Of a DNA stretch of 64,000 bases, positions 10,593 through 23,106 are shown piece by piece (position 1 is the stretch's first letter; the number at the start of each line of letters is the position of its first letter). Location: NCBI RefSeq assembly GCF_932294415.1, contig NC_065544.1, positions 36,078,310 through 36,142,309 of the forward strand. Direction: 5' to 3'. The notes below the pieces were generated by a model. That model was not told where the DNA came from and did not search any database. It saw nothing but the letters and a program-made list of their open reading frames with translations. This stretch comes from Quercus robur (taxonomy: Eukaryota > Streptophyta > Magnoliopsida > Fagales > Fagaceae). A program made the translations under genes and the position numbers.

Positions 10593-10779
10593 ATTGGTCT
10601 CTTTATCGGTTTGAAATTAACGTACCAAGTACATATGCTAGCTGGGTCGGTTCTTTTGCGTAATTGTGAGAGAACTATTTCCATCTCTTTCATCAAAAAC
10701 CTTCTTCATTCAACTTTAAAAATAAAGATAAAAAACCCAATGCAACTTGAAAGTGTATTCAATCTGGACGGTAGTTAAT

Positions 10780-11560
10780 CTTTTTACAACTAGTTTCTAA
10801 GTTTAATCAAGTATTCAAATTTTATTCATATAGCATACCATATGAAAGGTTAATTATAAAAGTGGAATCCACCCGTCCTTTGTGAATGGCTAGATCCAGA
10901 AATCCAGATACTTATGTAAGATTTTAAGAAAACTTTATGTGGCTCACATATTTAAATAATAAATGAAAACTCATGTCTTAATGATTTTATTTGTGAAAGA
11001 CGTTATGGTGAATAACAATTTCTAAATAACTCTTAATTGGTATAAAAGAAGATGCATGGTGAAAGAAAAATAAGAAGCAAGCCTTAACGGAGTAAAGAAC
11101 CACCTAATGGTGGTTCTGCGCCAAGTGCGATTGATTGTCCTTCCTTTATAAATTGAACTACCGTAACTCCACTCAATGATTCCCTTACCTAATCTCATGA
11201 GAAGCAAGCCTAACAGACCCTGCCTTAACCTGTACCCAGATAGCCAGCCTTCACCAGGCTATCGACATTGCCAAATGCTCTACCACAAAGCCAGCCCTCT
11301 CGAATACAACAGATGCGGAAGTGGCTAAAGAAGTCGGAGGAAGAAAGTTGTTGGGCAACTGTATGCGCAAGGGTACATTATTAGTATTCTGGAAAGCCGA
11401 CCATTAATGACTAGTTTGAACACCAGGAGCAGTTTGATCCCTTGTTTAATCAGACCGCTTTTATAAACATGAAACAAAAGCAAACCAAACTCTCATAGTT
11501 CCCCAAGGTGAGACCCTTGGGGAAGGCGGCATGGCCTTGGGTTCAGTTGAGTACATGGGG
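10780..11560. other. no gene seen; GC-richer degenerate patch
   Basis: From about 11190 to 11560 the base composition is richer in GC than the surroundings, and a perfect 10-bp hairpin stem (TTCCCCAAGG, loop, CCTTGGGGAA) lies near 11489-11515. I recognise no domain in any frame; it may be a decayed element or gene piece. Confidence 0.3.
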
Positions 11561-11829
11561 GCTGGTTGAGAGTCAGAGGGAAATTACAAGTTTTAAACTC
11601 CTTGATGGAAGGAGGTTATGGAACAAATCTTAATTTAAAATGGTCTCTAGTCTAGCCTATATTTATAGCTTGTCTCCATCAAAAGGAAATATGTAAGGTA
11701 AAGGTCATAGGCTAGAAGACCCTTTTATATACACTATTATCATATAGTGAGTCTTCTTTTATTCAAAGACTTAAATAACTATGGCAGGAGGTATTTTTAT
11801 TTTATTCCGCAACTCTAAATATATCTTAC

Positions 11830-12575
11830 AACTATACTTCATGGCTAAAACATCAAAACTAGATCATCTACTTAAAACTCAAGGTCTTAGGCCACGGGGA
11901 CTGAACCATCACATTTATAGTAAATTTTTATTTCACTAGAAAATTAATGTATGTGGGAAATTTCAACGATTCTAGTTCAAAGTATTTTTATTTTGAACAA
12001 GTTAATGGTAGTCGTAAGAGTTTTAATTTAGGAAATATTTTTAGAAAATTTTAATGGGAAAAGAAAAAGTAATTGATTTTTTTCTTCTTCAACTTTTTAT
12101 AATTCTCATAAAGTAGTATCACTTTCTTAAAATTGTCCATTAACAAACCGTTAACCAAACCCTTCTTTTTTGATAAATCACAATATTCCTAATTGGATTT
12201 TGTTAATGGATGTCATAAAGGCATTCGTTTAGGAAATACTTTTGAAAACTTTTTATAAGAAAGGGGAAAAAAAAACTAATTTTTTTGCCAAATCTTTTAT
12301 ATTTTTCATAAAATTGGTATTAAAACTTTTCTAAAATTGCTTCATAACAAATACTCTAAAAACATCCATTAATTTGACCAATTTTAATTACTCATAGTTG
12401 TGAATTTCCTATGATTTTTTTTTTTTTTTTTAATCTGGACCACTAACCCATTGATATTTGAGAGTACTGTAATAACATGCTAGATATATGTGTTTGGATT
12501 CTTGTTCTGCCTTCCATAGATAAATAAATGGTAGATTTTTTGAACTAAAATCTTGTCTTCAATATATGATTTCGG
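11830..12575. repeat. BSP 3' flank duplicated at 43.1-43.46 kb
   Basis: Phrases such as CTAGATCAT, TGAACCATCACATTTAT, TTGAGAG followed by TACTGTAATAACATG, and TGCCTTCCATAGATAAAT occur in the same order at about 43100-43460 downstream of the BSP fragment at 42487. The two stretches are therefore paralogous flanks of the BSP duplication unit. No gene is seen. Confidence 0.6.
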
Positions 12576-13027
12576 TTTTAAAAAGGCGTAAATGCACTTT
12601 TAGTCCCTACATTTTAACGTTTTTTCATTTTAGTCCCTACATTTTATTTTTTCCACTTTTAGTCCCTAAAACCCATTTACGCTTTCCGTTTTAGTCCTTG
12701 AAACACTGTTCTGTCACCAAATTAACGAAAAGACTGACAGATTAATAAAATATTATTAAAAAAATTATTTAACATTTTTTATATGCCAAAATTAAAAAAA
12801 AAATTAGTTACTCAATTTTAATTTAGAACAAAAAACAAAAAAAAAAAAAAAAAATTCTTTCAAACAAAAATTTTACTTTCTTTTAATTAAAATGAATTTT
12901 TTTAATTCCAATCTTCTTCTTTTTTTTTTTTTCCAAAAGATCACCACCGAATCAAACCTAAGCAAAAGAATAACAACCTAGCAAAGCAAAAGAATAGCAA
13001 CCTAGCAAAAGAACATTATTACTTAAA

Positions 13028-13340
13028 CCCAGATCAAACCCAACAACCAAGAACACAAATCTAGCAACAAAAAACTCAAACCTAGATCACAACAACACAA
13101 ACGAAAAAAAAGAAAAGAAACAGAGACCAAACACAAACACAGACCCAAAGTTCTTCGTGTTCTTCCCAGATCAAACCCAGCAACCGAGAACACAAATCCA
13201 AGTTCTTCGTGTTCTTCCCAAATCAAACCCAACAACCAAGAACACAAATCCAACAACCAAAAACTCAAACCTAGATCACAACAACACAAACAAAAAAAAG
13301 AAAAGAAACAGAAACCAAACACAAACACAGACCCAGATCA
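13028..13340. repeat. tandem duplication (about 190-bp period) inside the Mutator-like element
   Basis: Two copies of a segment carrying AACCCAACAACCAAGAACAC, CTCAAACCTAGATCACAACA and CCAAACACAAACACAGACCC begin near 13028 and 13217. The second differs by few substitutions. The strand is strongly C-over-G skewed. Confidence 0.8.
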
Positions 13341-13471
13341 CAAATAGAGATTAAACACAAACGAAACCCAAATCACAACCCAAGCCAAAATCATCAGCAG
13401 ACCCAACCATCGATCCATGTTCACAACACCCACATGCAAGCCTCCAAATTTTTCCCATTGTTTTCACGCCA

Positions 13472-13591
13472 TCAAGACCCCACGGCCTCCATGATCAAAA
13501 TCTCGAAGATCAGCCTCTTGATCTGCTCGCCGCTGGTCAATATCGGGCTCCAATACTGAATCGGTGACTGGGTTTTGTACAACGGAGCCAT
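13472..13591 (-). other. 39-codon open frame inside the Mutator-like element, possible captured host fragment
   Basis: On the minus strand an ATG at 13591 opens MAPLYKTQSPIQYWSPILTS and ends at a stop at 13472. It is more GC-balanced than the rest of the element. I do not recognise the protein. Mutator-like elements often carry host gene fragments (Pack-MULE), so a captured exon is possible but unproven. Confidence 0.3.
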
Positions 13592-14342
13592 AATTACACA
13601 GAAATAAACTATGGGTTTTCTTTCTAGGGTTTCATACACCTAATCAACGGACCTTCTTGATGGGTTCGATGGGTCGATGGCAACGGAAACGGCGACGGCA
13701 ACGCAGACCTTCTGGGGTTTCTTTCTTCTTTGGTAATGGTGACCTCATCATTGAGTCTTGAACAAGTTCGACGGCGGCGACCTCATCACTGAGTCTTGAA
13801 AGAGATAAGAGAGAGTTTGGGTCAGTCAGAGTTTGAATTAGATTGGGGTGAGGAGAAAGAGAGTTTGAGAATAGAGAGAGAAAAGGGTTTAAAAGTTGAA
13901 TGTTCTTCTGAACAAAAAAAGAAGAAGATTGGAATAAAAAAAAAAATCATTTTAATTAAAAAAAAAGTAAAATTTTTGTTTGAAAGAAAATAAATTTTTT
14001 TTTTGTTTTTTGTTCTAAATTAAAATTGAGTAATTTTTTTTTTTTAATTTTGGCATATAAAAAATGTTAAATAATTTTTTTAATAATATTTTATTAATCC
14101 GTCAGTCTTTCCGTTAATTTGGTGACAGAACAGTGTTTCAAGGACTAAAACGGAAAGCGTAAATTGGTTTTAGGGACTAAAAGTGGAAAAAATAAAATGT
14201 AGGGACTAAAATGGAAAAACGTCAAAATGTAGGGACTAAAAGTGTATTTACACCTTTTAAAAATGATGTACAATTAATGCCAGCGCATAAATAAAATTAT
14301 ATTTTTTTTATCAAATTAGAGAAAGAGAGAGAGAAAAAAAAA

Positions 14343-14505
14343 TGCTAAGTCCACTACATTTTTCACAATAAATCCTCAGTGATAAATTGTTATTAACTGT
14401 TATTGGTGGAATAAAAAATAATTTCAGTGGTAGGTTCAAATTAAAACCAGTAACAACTTAACACTAATGATTTGTTATAAAAATATTGTGAATGTAGCAC
14501 TTCTC
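14343..14505. mobile_element. small MITE with terminal inverted repeats
   Basis: The left end (GCTAAGTCCACTACATTTTT, then CACAATAAATC) and the right end (GATTTGTTATAAAAATATTG, then TGAATGTAGCAC) form an imperfect inverted pair around a 160-bp body. Words of this family (CACAATAAATCTTAAGTGGT type) recur in the tandem array at 57986-58510. Confidence 0.55.
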
Positions 14506-15114
14506 AAAAAAAAAAGTAGTATACAAAAAATTTCACAATATTTTTCACAACAATTAAGTTAAAAAACTCTTACTAATTCTCATCTAAGTTTACTACTAAT
14601 ATCTCATTTTTACTTACCATTATCAATATGTCCTATCTATAAGTGTGAAAAGTTTTGTAAATTTTTTTTAATTAAAAAAAAAAAAAAAAAACTTACGTGA
14701 TTAATTAGTAACTTTGCATATAACGCACATAAGAAAATAGAGTTTAAATAAAATTTAAATTTTTTTTAAATATATATTTAAAAATATAAAATTCTTTAAT
14801 TCAGTTTACGCTTAAGGCCCTCAAATACTTCAAGCAACCATGATATATAATATTGTCTATGGAACATTTTTTATCCTTTATATAATATTATCAGATATTG
14901 TTCGCAAACGTTGAACTTGCAGCTAGCATGTCTGTAACCATGACTTAGTTAAAAGTCAATTTCATTAATCATTGCTCGGTAAGATATAGCTGCTTGACTT
15001 AATCAAATACGGTATCTTCCCTCTTAAAATGAATTATTCATAATCAAAGAGACTTTTTGTCACTTCAAGAAATCAATAAGTTTCATATGGGCGGCCTAAC
15101 TAATGACTATATAC

Positions 15115-16115
15115 AGGGTCGGAGCTACCTTGGCCCTCCAAAATTTTAATTTTCTTTTACTGTTATGGTAATTTTAGGCTATAGGTCTGGTCCAACAAGG
15201 AAGTAATAGGTAATGCCCCCTCAAAAAATATGACCCCCCTCCCAATTATTCTTAAGATCTCAAAATAGTCCAATAAATATATGACACAAAGTCTACAAAT
15301 CCTCAGTTGTCCAATAAATATACTAGCTAGCCCCCCAGTTGTCCAAATGATTCTTTGCGTAACCAATGGATAATAACAACCGTTTCTAAAGAGTATCATT
15401 TAATCACTTCTTCAAACAAAAGCTTACATTTTTTTTCCCCCAATTTTTCTCAATCTCAAGAAGCTACCTTTAGTACTTCTCCCTATTGCTGCCAGCTTAC
15501 ACTGCCCTCTCTCAAGTCAATACGTTAACTCACTTCTCAACACAACCAAATAAACTCAAGCATATGGGCATTTAGATTTAAGTTTTGTTATACATATGAT
15601 AATGGTCATACGGTTTTTTTGTTTTTTTTTTTTATTTCATTTTATTATGATATGAATCTTACCATATGAGTTTTTGCATTTCTAATTAGTTTAATGAATA
15701 TGTTTTGTTTATCAAGATTTTGTTCTTCAATTTTTATATTGCTTGCTATATTATAATATATTTTATCTCTCTATGTCACAATTTTTTTAAGTTGATTTTT
15801 TTTTTTTTTTTTGGTTTGAAATTAGGTGCTAAATAATTTATTTAAAAAATTAAAATATAGGAAATTTTCAATATTACAAATAACAATGGGTTGATAGTTT
15901 TTAAAATAATAGTGAAATTTTTTTGTATATATCTATAGTGGACTAAATAATTGTTGAGAACGTGATGATATATCAAAGTTGATAATTCTGTATTTCAATA
16001 AATTTTTGAATTATGATTATTGGATTAATACTACAATTTTTGTTGTGGAGATTCTAAAAAAATTACAACAAACCGGCCCTCAAGTATAAATTCCTAAGTA
16101 CGCCCCCAACTATAT
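15115..16115. mobile_element. interspersed repeat, hAT-like relic, inverted copy at 35.63-36.27 kb
   Basis: The left end CAGGGTCGGAGCTACCTTGG resembles plant hAT termini (CAGGGGCGGAGC type), and the right end has TACGCCCCC. From about 15400 to 16110 the sequence matches, in inverted orientation, 35635-36270 (shared CAGCTTACACTGCCCTCTCT-like, TAACTCACTTCTCAACACAA and ATGGGCATTTAGAT words). No transposase is seen. The hAT assignment rests only on the terminal phrase. Confidence 0.5.
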
Positions 16116-16189
16116 ATACTTGTTGAATCTATCTTTAAGTCTTTGACTATTTGTGATTGACATTTTTTTCTGCTGTCTGAAAACAATGC

Positions 16190-16370
16190 TCAATCTATGT
16201 TTTTCTTCAATTGTGCCAAGTTTTCAACAATGCCACTAACAAGGGTGATTCAACAATTACAACCACAAACACAGGCCCTACCACCTTTTATTTTTTCCAC
16301 AAATATAAGTCAAGAGAGCACTTTCAAATGTTCATACATGCATTAATATTGAATTTTAATCCGGTACCCT
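16190..16370 (+). other. coding-like relic with a partner at 55.03-55.14 kb, unidentified
   Basis: In one + strand frame the stretch reads without stop for about 55 codons, ending FSTNISQESTFKCSYMH before a stop near 16345. The stretch at about 55035-55140 encodes the closely similar FSTNISEDSTLKCSYMH. The two lie downstream of different BSP genes, so they may be remnants of a small gene that was duplicated with them. I could not identify the family. Confidence 0.35.
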
Positions 16371-16424
16371 AAGCAAAGAAAATAATTTATCCACTCCAAC
16401 ACTCTTTAATGACCTTTGGATGGA

Positions 16425-16512
16425 AAGAGAGGGAGGAAGAGTAAGGTAGAGTTGGCCAAAAATTGCTACGATTTTTGACCAATTCTACCCTACTCTCCTC
16501 TACTCCAACCAA
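16425..16512. repeat. long imperfect hairpin
   Basis: GAGTAAGGTAGAGTTGGCCA pairs across a short loop with GACCAATTCTACCCTACTC. It is probably a foldback MITE relic. Confidence 0.55.
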
Positions 16513-17045
16513 TTTTCAGCTAATTAGTTTTTCTTTTTTTTTAATGGATAACAAAATGTTTTTTGTTAACTTAAATTTTTTATTATATTGAACACTAATA
16601 AGTTCAAATTTCAAATTTTACACACAAAAAAAAAAAAAAAAATGAGAGGAAGAAGAAGATTACATCTTGGTGTAAGGCAAAATGGTAGTGAATTTCTAGA
16701 TCGATGTACTTACAAAATTACAATTCAAATACTCTTTCCTTTATATGGACAAAATTTAGCTCCAAATTGGTTTATAGCTATATCTCCTTCATCCTATTAT
16801 GTGAAAATTTATAAGACTAACCATGTGTATTATTTAAATTCATTAAAAAAGTTTGTAACTAAAACTACATATAAATAGTTTCTTCAATCGCTATATAGTA
16901 GATTGGAAAAAAATAACTTAAAATATCTTCTCCTATTGTTGTAACTATTAAATTATCTACCAAAAACCTTTAGCTCAATTGACAATTCCTAATGTTTCTA
17001 CCAAAAACATCAAAGATTCAAATACTCTAAGTATTGAGTTATCTC

Positions 17046-17077
<32 letters not shown>

Positions 17078-17324
17078 ATCGAATTATTATTTTTTTTTAA
17101 AAATAACAAATAAACTTTTAACTTTCTATGGTAATTTCACTATGATGTTCTTTAACATCCAAACCATTTATGGTTAAATAGATGGTTGATTTTATCACAT
17201 AATCAACATTTAAACAAACATTAATTGACTAATATTTTTTAGTCACTATTTAAAATATTGATGTGAAGACATCTATCCATATCATTCATTTAACGTTGAA
17301 TAATTAGAATTTTAAAAACTCAAC

Positions 17325-18206
17325 AAATGCCCAGATACCCTTAAACTTTCACCAACTGGCCAAAACACCCCTTGAACTATTATATTGATCAATTTACTCC
17401 TTAAACTATACATAACTGGCAAATCAACACACCAGTTACTCTCTATTAAAAACACAAACAAAATACGCATGTGTATCCCACTTGAACTTTAAAATAACAT
17501 ATTACCACTTACTGAATTGGTTGAGAGGAGAGAGAAACCTATAGCATAATTGAGAAAGAGAGACACAATCAAACCAAAAGAACCACGGTTACCGACCGCC
17601 TCACCGTCGACAGCTACCATGGTTACTGCCGTTGTTTTTCCAATCACCCACGACTTGCAAGAGAGGGAGACATTTTTCAGTACGTTTATTTTCGTTTCAA
17701 TGGAAATTTGTTATTTTTCCCCTATTTGTTGGTTTGATCTCTCTCTTTTTTTGTTGGGATTTGGTTGATTTCAAACTTGGTGGTTTGATACGGAGTTCTC
17801 TTCTTGCTAGTTGTATACTGGGTTTTCATCAAAGATCTTGTGTGCACGATATGTTTGCAATATTGCTATGCGAAATAGCGTCCACTACACTGCATGTCAT
17901 TTTGATTTTTACTTTATTTTCACAATATTTCTTAAGGGTCTGGCATGGATTCTGTGAAGTGGGTTTTCATTGTTTCTTTATTTTTAGTAGCAATATTATT
18001 ATTAAGCAATACAGATGATTGAATTTGCTTTTTAAGTGGGAACACGTGCATCTCACATCCTTCCTTATTTTGTTAGTGTTTTAAAGTTAGACTAACTGAA
18101 GTATTGATTTGACAAAAATGTATAGTTTAAGGAGTAATTTACCAATATAATAGTTCAAGGGGTGTTTTGTCCAGTAGTTGAAAGTTTGGGAGTGTATGGG
18201 CATTTT
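17325..18206. mobile_element. foldback element with about 90-120 bp inverted repeats
   Basis: The left arm (17325-17440; AAATGCCCAGATACCC, then AACACCCCTTGAACTATTAT and CTCCTTAAACTATACAT) is inverted in the right arm (about 18115-18206; ATGTATAGTTTAAGGAG, ATAATAGTTCAAGGGGTGTT, GTATGGGCATTT). The interior holds GA-rich DNA and a short frame near 17550-18018 without recognisable domains. No convincing target duplication was found, so the superfamily is left open; it looks Mutator-like. Confidence 0.75.
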
Positions 18207-18209
18207 TTC

Positions 18210-19250
18210 CTTGTGAGTATAGCTCTATGATGCTTCATTTACCGCTTCTTTACTCTTTAGTAAAGGAGAATTTTCTTTAATTAGTTAGATAAATTCGGCA
18301 TTGATTTTTCTTTTCTTTTCTTTTTTATTTTTTTTTATTTTTTTATTTTTTGTTCGAAATGGGGATTATTTGATTAAATGAATTCTTAATTACAACCGCA
18401 GTGAGAGTTGGAAGAAGTCCAGCCGGAGGGTACTTGACATTGCCACCCAGAATTCCCTTGCATAATAATAGCCTCGAAGTACTTGTAACGTTGTTTCCAG
18501 TTGTTTAATGAATTTTGGAGCATATAGTTAAAACTTTAAGTCAGACTTTTTTATATTTAAATATTAATTAAATTTTATTTATTTAACTTTTGATGTAATT
18601 GTTTTAAACTTGAAAATCTATTTTTCTTCCTTTTTGAGATTCAAAATTACTAATTAAATGTTTTTATTCAAGTACCCTTGACACGATTTATAGCAGAAAA
18701 TGTTTATGAATAAATGAAACATTATTTATAATAAAAAATTATAATTTAACTAAAATAAAATTTAAAGTATAGAATAATAGATCCTAATTTTGTGTAAATG
18801 TTTCAAAATCCTAACAACTATCTAATTTATCACCTGAATCACCCAATCTATCGTCCTGAGGAGATTTGGTTTCCAACCCCAATTCGAACCAAAAGGCCTT
18901 CTGGATCAAATTATAATTAAATTATAAATATATAATTATTACAATTTGATTATTTCATAATACACGATTGAGTTGGAAGGGGCTCGTACATGTTCTATTG
19001 TACATATAATCACTTTATACATTAAACGAGTAAAATATTATTTACCACATAAGTCAATAAATTAATATTAATACAAAGTAATTATTTTAAATTCATAATT
19101 TCATTATAGTAACCTTTACACATATTTAGATTGGATGGATAACTTATGGAAACATATAAAAATAAAATACAAATCAAATAATAAAGGACCTATTGTATCT
19201 TTAAAAGAAAAAAAAAAAAAAAAGTACTAATAGCACAGTCAGCACTAGTA
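18210..19250. other. AT-rich spacer, no gene seen
   Basis: Homopolymer-rich, low-complexity intergenic sequence. No inverted or direct repeat of note. Confidence 0.4.
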
Positions 19251-19259
19251 TGCGAGAGG

Positions 19260-20320
19260 TCAAAAAAGTTAAAAACCTACTTTATCTATTTTACCATCTC
19301 ATTTTACAACTCACTTAACATCCTAGTTTCTATTTTATATACAATTTATTAAAATAATATAAACTACAACATTAAATAATATAAACAATTCAATTCTCTC
19401 TCTTCCCCCATCAAACACATACAGTCACTTTCCTTTGTTCCTCTGTCTCTCTCTCTCAAGCAAACCTAGCAGCAACCACCACATCTAGCAAACCAACCAT
19501 TGCCAACAACCACCTATCACCAAAGCTCAGGCTCTAACACCACCAACCAATGACCAAAATTGAACCAACCAACCACCCACACCCAAATCCCAGCCCACCG
19601 ACCCAAAATTGAAACCCACTGCCACAACCCAAGGCCACCCAAACCCCCACCAAAATTCCAAACCGTTGCCACCCCCATCAATCTGGCCAAACACCGATCC
19701 AAACCAACACCTAAAGATCCACTGCCCCAAACATCCACCAATCAAAACCACCCAAACAACCACTAAAACAGCACCCAAACCCCGCCACACCAACATCTAA
19801 AGCCACCCAAACACCCAACAACCACTGACCATCAAACCCAAGACCCACAACCCACAACCCATTCAAACCCAAGCCTCAAATATCAATTCAACAAACCCAT
19901 GCCCACAACGGCAAAACCTAGACCCACAGTGAGCAAAGCCCACCACCCACGGTGAGCACATCTCACCCATGACACACGGCAAGCAAAACCCAGATGTTTT
20001 TGTCACCCACCCATGACCCACTACCCTAAAATCAAACATCAAACCCATGATCCACTACTCCAACATCAAACCCACGACCTATCCATGCCGATCTGAGAGA
20101 GATGGATCGAGATAAAGAAAGGAGTAAGAACAAAATAGAGAGTGGGAAAAAAGGAAGAAAGAGAGAGAGAGGTTGAGTAATGAGAGAAGAGAGTCAGGGA
20201 AGGAAAGATCTGGGTTCGAAGAGAAATAAAATATTTTAAATGAAGTTTGCAATCAGCTATAGTGGGGTTGTATATGTACCATCTTACTGTAGCTAGGAAA
20301 TAAATTTTTTTAGAAAAAGT
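19260..20320. mobile_element. probable non-autonomous DNA element with a strongly C-skewed interior
   Basis: About 19470-20090 is extraordinarily C-rich on the + strand (CCAACCACC, CCCACAACCCA type words), flanked by CT-rich (left) and GA-rich (right, 20090-20230) arms. Overlapping open frames on both strands are a by-product of this composition. A similar C-skewed interior occurs inside the proven Mutator-like element at 12585-14254, which is why I suspect an element here. Ends were not resolved. Confidence 0.35.
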
Positions 20321-20739
20321 TGTTGAGGTACAAATTTTCAGACCCTAATTTCATTAGCCCACTCAACAAAATACCTATACAAGCCACATAAATTATTTTG
20401 GGCCCTCACAAATATTTCTCAAATTTTACTCAATATTTCCATATATTACCTAATTTGGGCTCTCCCAAATGTTTCCCATACAAGTCCCATAAATTATCTT
20501 GGGCCCTCACAAATATTTTCCATACAAGCCCTATAAATTACTTTAGGCCCACACAAATACTTCTCATACCATTATCAAAATTGGGCCACAAAATATACTA
20601 TCTTTACAAAAGCCCAAACTTATTTATCTTGTGGGCATAACCTCAAAAGGTCCATACAATCTTACTAAAGCACGTTATTACATGGCAACCTAAAGTCTGT
20701 TGCTACACAACACTCTTTCAAAACTCGTTGCTACACGGA

Positions 20740-21120
20740 ATATTTTTACAAAGTCCCAAACTATTTACAAATAGCCCAAATATTATTCTGACAACTATTT
20801 ACAAAAAGCTCAAATACTATTTTGACAACCATTTATAAAAATAAAAAATAAATAAATAAATAAATAAATAAATAACCCATATACTATTTTGGCAACTATT
20901 TACAAAAGCTCAGTATTATTTTGGCAATTATTTACAAAAAGCTCAAATACTATTTTGACAACTATTTACAAAAAGCCCAATACTATTTTGACAACTCCTA
21001 CAAAAAACTCAATATTATTTCAGCAACTTTTACAAAAAGTCTAATATTATTTTGGCAACTTTTACAAAAAGCCCAATACTATTTTGGCAACTTTATTTTG
21101 GCATCTTCTATCAAAAAAAC
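20740..21120. repeat. minisatellite-like array with a period of about 25-35 bp
   Basis: Units of the type TTTACAAAAAGCCCAATACT followed by ATTTTGGCAAC (with TATTTTGACAAC variants) repeat roughly ten times with substitutions and length changes. An (AAAT)n tract (about 20848-20872) interrupts the array. Confidence 0.75.
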
Positions 21121-21775
21121 CCAAAACTATTGGGCAAATAATTATTCTACCAAAGCCCAAATATTATTTGAAAAAAGAATTATATTATGCTCGAAGCTCA
21201 AAACTATTCTTTGGCAAAAACATATTTTGATATACTAAATTCCCTAACTCATGAGAAACATAAATTACTTATGACATTATTACTCATATTTCAAAACTAT
21301 TTCTCTTACAAAATTTATGGGAACTACGCTTATTTTTTCCATAAGAAACCCTAACTACAAAAACCCATGTATATTACAAACCCATGGCAAAACTATTCAT
21401 TTTGTAGGGATGAACAAGCCTAAAGAAGCTCAATAACAAGGCCCAGCCGAGACAGCCCAGCCCATGTGCTAATCTCAGCAACCAAAGCTCACTTGAGTAA
21501 TTAAAATGGTTAGACTAGCCACAAGTCAAGTTTCAGCACAACTAAGTTGACAGCTGAGACCCATTACCATCACTTTCAACTTATGAAATCGGATCAAAAG
21601 GGGACACGTGTCTAGCTGAGCTTACACCCTTCCTTGGCAACAAAATTTTCAAGATTACTAATGTGACATAAAGCTATGCTAACAATACATAAAGCTATAT
21701 GGCTAAAGCCAGCCATGCTCTCTTTTCTCTAGCACAATCAGTCAAAGAACAAAGGGTAGCCATGGATAGACCATG

Positions 21776-22558
21776 AACCTTTCGCAAGGCAAAAACTGCC
21801 AGGTGATTTTAAGTTCACCACTCCTAAGAATCCACTAATCAACAATCAAACAGTTACAAGTATAATGATCTTTCCAACTACCCTAGCTATCCCGAAATAC
21901 CAACCTACAGTTGAACCTTCACTCCAATATCCAATTGGACTTGATCTTGTAGTAGCCTTCTTCCCTTTGATGCACAAATCTCTAATCTATAACTAACCCT
22001 TTGCACGAATCTCAGTTCGTGACAACTTTAGCAACTTGAACAGATGTTGTTGGTTGCAAAGTTCTTCACTTCATCAACTATGAAGATAAGGAAGTACTTG
22101 GTTACAAAATCCTATAGTGTACAAACACAGTAGCTTCTCACAAATAAAATAAATCTCTTAATCTCTTTATCCATGTGTGACGACTCTTAAAGTACACTTT
22201 ATATATGTCTAGGGTTGTGAAAAAAGAAACCCTAAATAAATACAAAAGACTAGGCCGAATTTCAGGCCTGTAAAACTGAAAATTGTAAGTCTCAATAGAT
22301 CGAACTGTTATTGAGCTATCTATCAAGCTTTACATTAAGTCTCGATAGCAGGCATCTGTCATGCTATCTGTTGAGGCTTAATGAATGGCTTTTCTTCACT
22401 TGTTTCTTAGACCAATCTTTATACTTTTTAATACGAACACTTGATATGCTTTGAGTAGCATATTTCTTGATGTATTAAACCTATCTTAGATCTACCTAAT
22501 TACAAGTAAAATGCATTTTGTCAAAGGTTAGCCAACTACATAAAATATGACCCTAAAA
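21776..22558 (-). repeat. 3' LTR of the right Copia fossil
   Basis: Matches 28786-29573 along its whole length (shared AACCTTTCGCAAGGCAAAA, CCAACCTACAGTTGAA, CCAATTGGACTTGATCTTGT). Similarity to the other LTR stops at 21776. It contains a TATA-like TATATAAAG (minus sense, about 22196-22204). Upstream of that, near 22285-22380, lie TCGATCTATTGAG-type words. Confidence 0.85.
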
Positions 22559-22559
22559 A

Positions 22560-22570
22560 TCTCCCCCTTT
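22560..22570 (-). other. polypurine tract
   Basis: In minus sense the bases read AAAGGGGGAGA immediately before the 3' LTR, the expected plus-strand priming site of an LTR element. Confidence 0.7.
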
Positions 22571-23106
22571 AGCAATCCATGACAAAACCACAAGCATAAT
22601 TATGAGAGAAGTATCAAACAAAAACCTCCATAACTATTACAAAAGCCAAAAAGCCAAAAGTACATAAGCCTAACTAATACAATGAGCTCTTGAAAAACTT
22701 TGCAAGAAAAGAGATCATGGCATAATAGACTTTCAACCTATCTTTTCTGAAACACTTAAACAAGATTCATCAAGGCATCAAGTGCGAAACATAGACAAGT
22801 TGTATACAAGAAGAAACATATGTATAAAGAGAGAAAAGAAACAACACATGTGAGATAAGATGAAGACCATGCATCATATATATATATATATATATATAGA
22901 AAGAAGCAATAAAATGTATGAGTAAAAAGGTCACAAGACCATTATGCGAGTAAAGAGAAAAGATACAACAAAACCTCACTACATCACTCAAAAACACTCT
23001 CCCCTCAACTAGTCTATCTCTATGCTAGCTCTCCCCCTAACAAAAAGACTAATCTCATATATAAAACTACTCCCCCTTTTTGTCATGAGTGACAAAGGGT
23101 GAATCA

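Larger units (their letters stand above)
12585..14254. mobile_element. Mutator-like foldback element, non-autonomous, 9-bp target duplication
   Basis: Long terminal inverted repeats of about 340 bp (left 12585-12930, right about 13905-14254) share the start GGCGTAAATGCACTTTTAG / GGTGTAAATACACTTTTAG and repeated 'AGTCCCTACATTTT' phrases. The perfect 9-bp direct repeat TTTTAAAAA flanks the element at 12576-12584 and 14255-14263, the Mutator superfamily hallmark. The interior (about 12940-13900) holds a C-rich tandem repeat, a short open frame on the minus strand (13472-13591) and a GA-rich segment. No transposase is seen. Confidence 0.9.

Noticed and set aside
13023-13328. 101-codon minus-strand frame with repeated CCCDLGLSFWLLDLCSWLLG-like segments
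   Set aside because: It is the reverse of the C-rich tandem duplication inside the Mutator-like element.
17550-18018. Two overlapping frames of 72 and 128 codons in the 17.3-18.2 kb foldback
   Set aside because: Hydrophobic, low-complexity translations without a domain; probably interior transposon sequence.
19517-19800. Four overlapping open frames, some Trp/Gly-rich, others Pro/His-rich
   Set aside because: They arise from the C-skewed composition of the stretch; no codon structure or domain.
20740-21120. Regularly spaced short repeats resembling a CRISPR array
   Set aside because: Units abut with no unique spacers and vary in length; it is a plant minisatellite inside LTR-like DNA.
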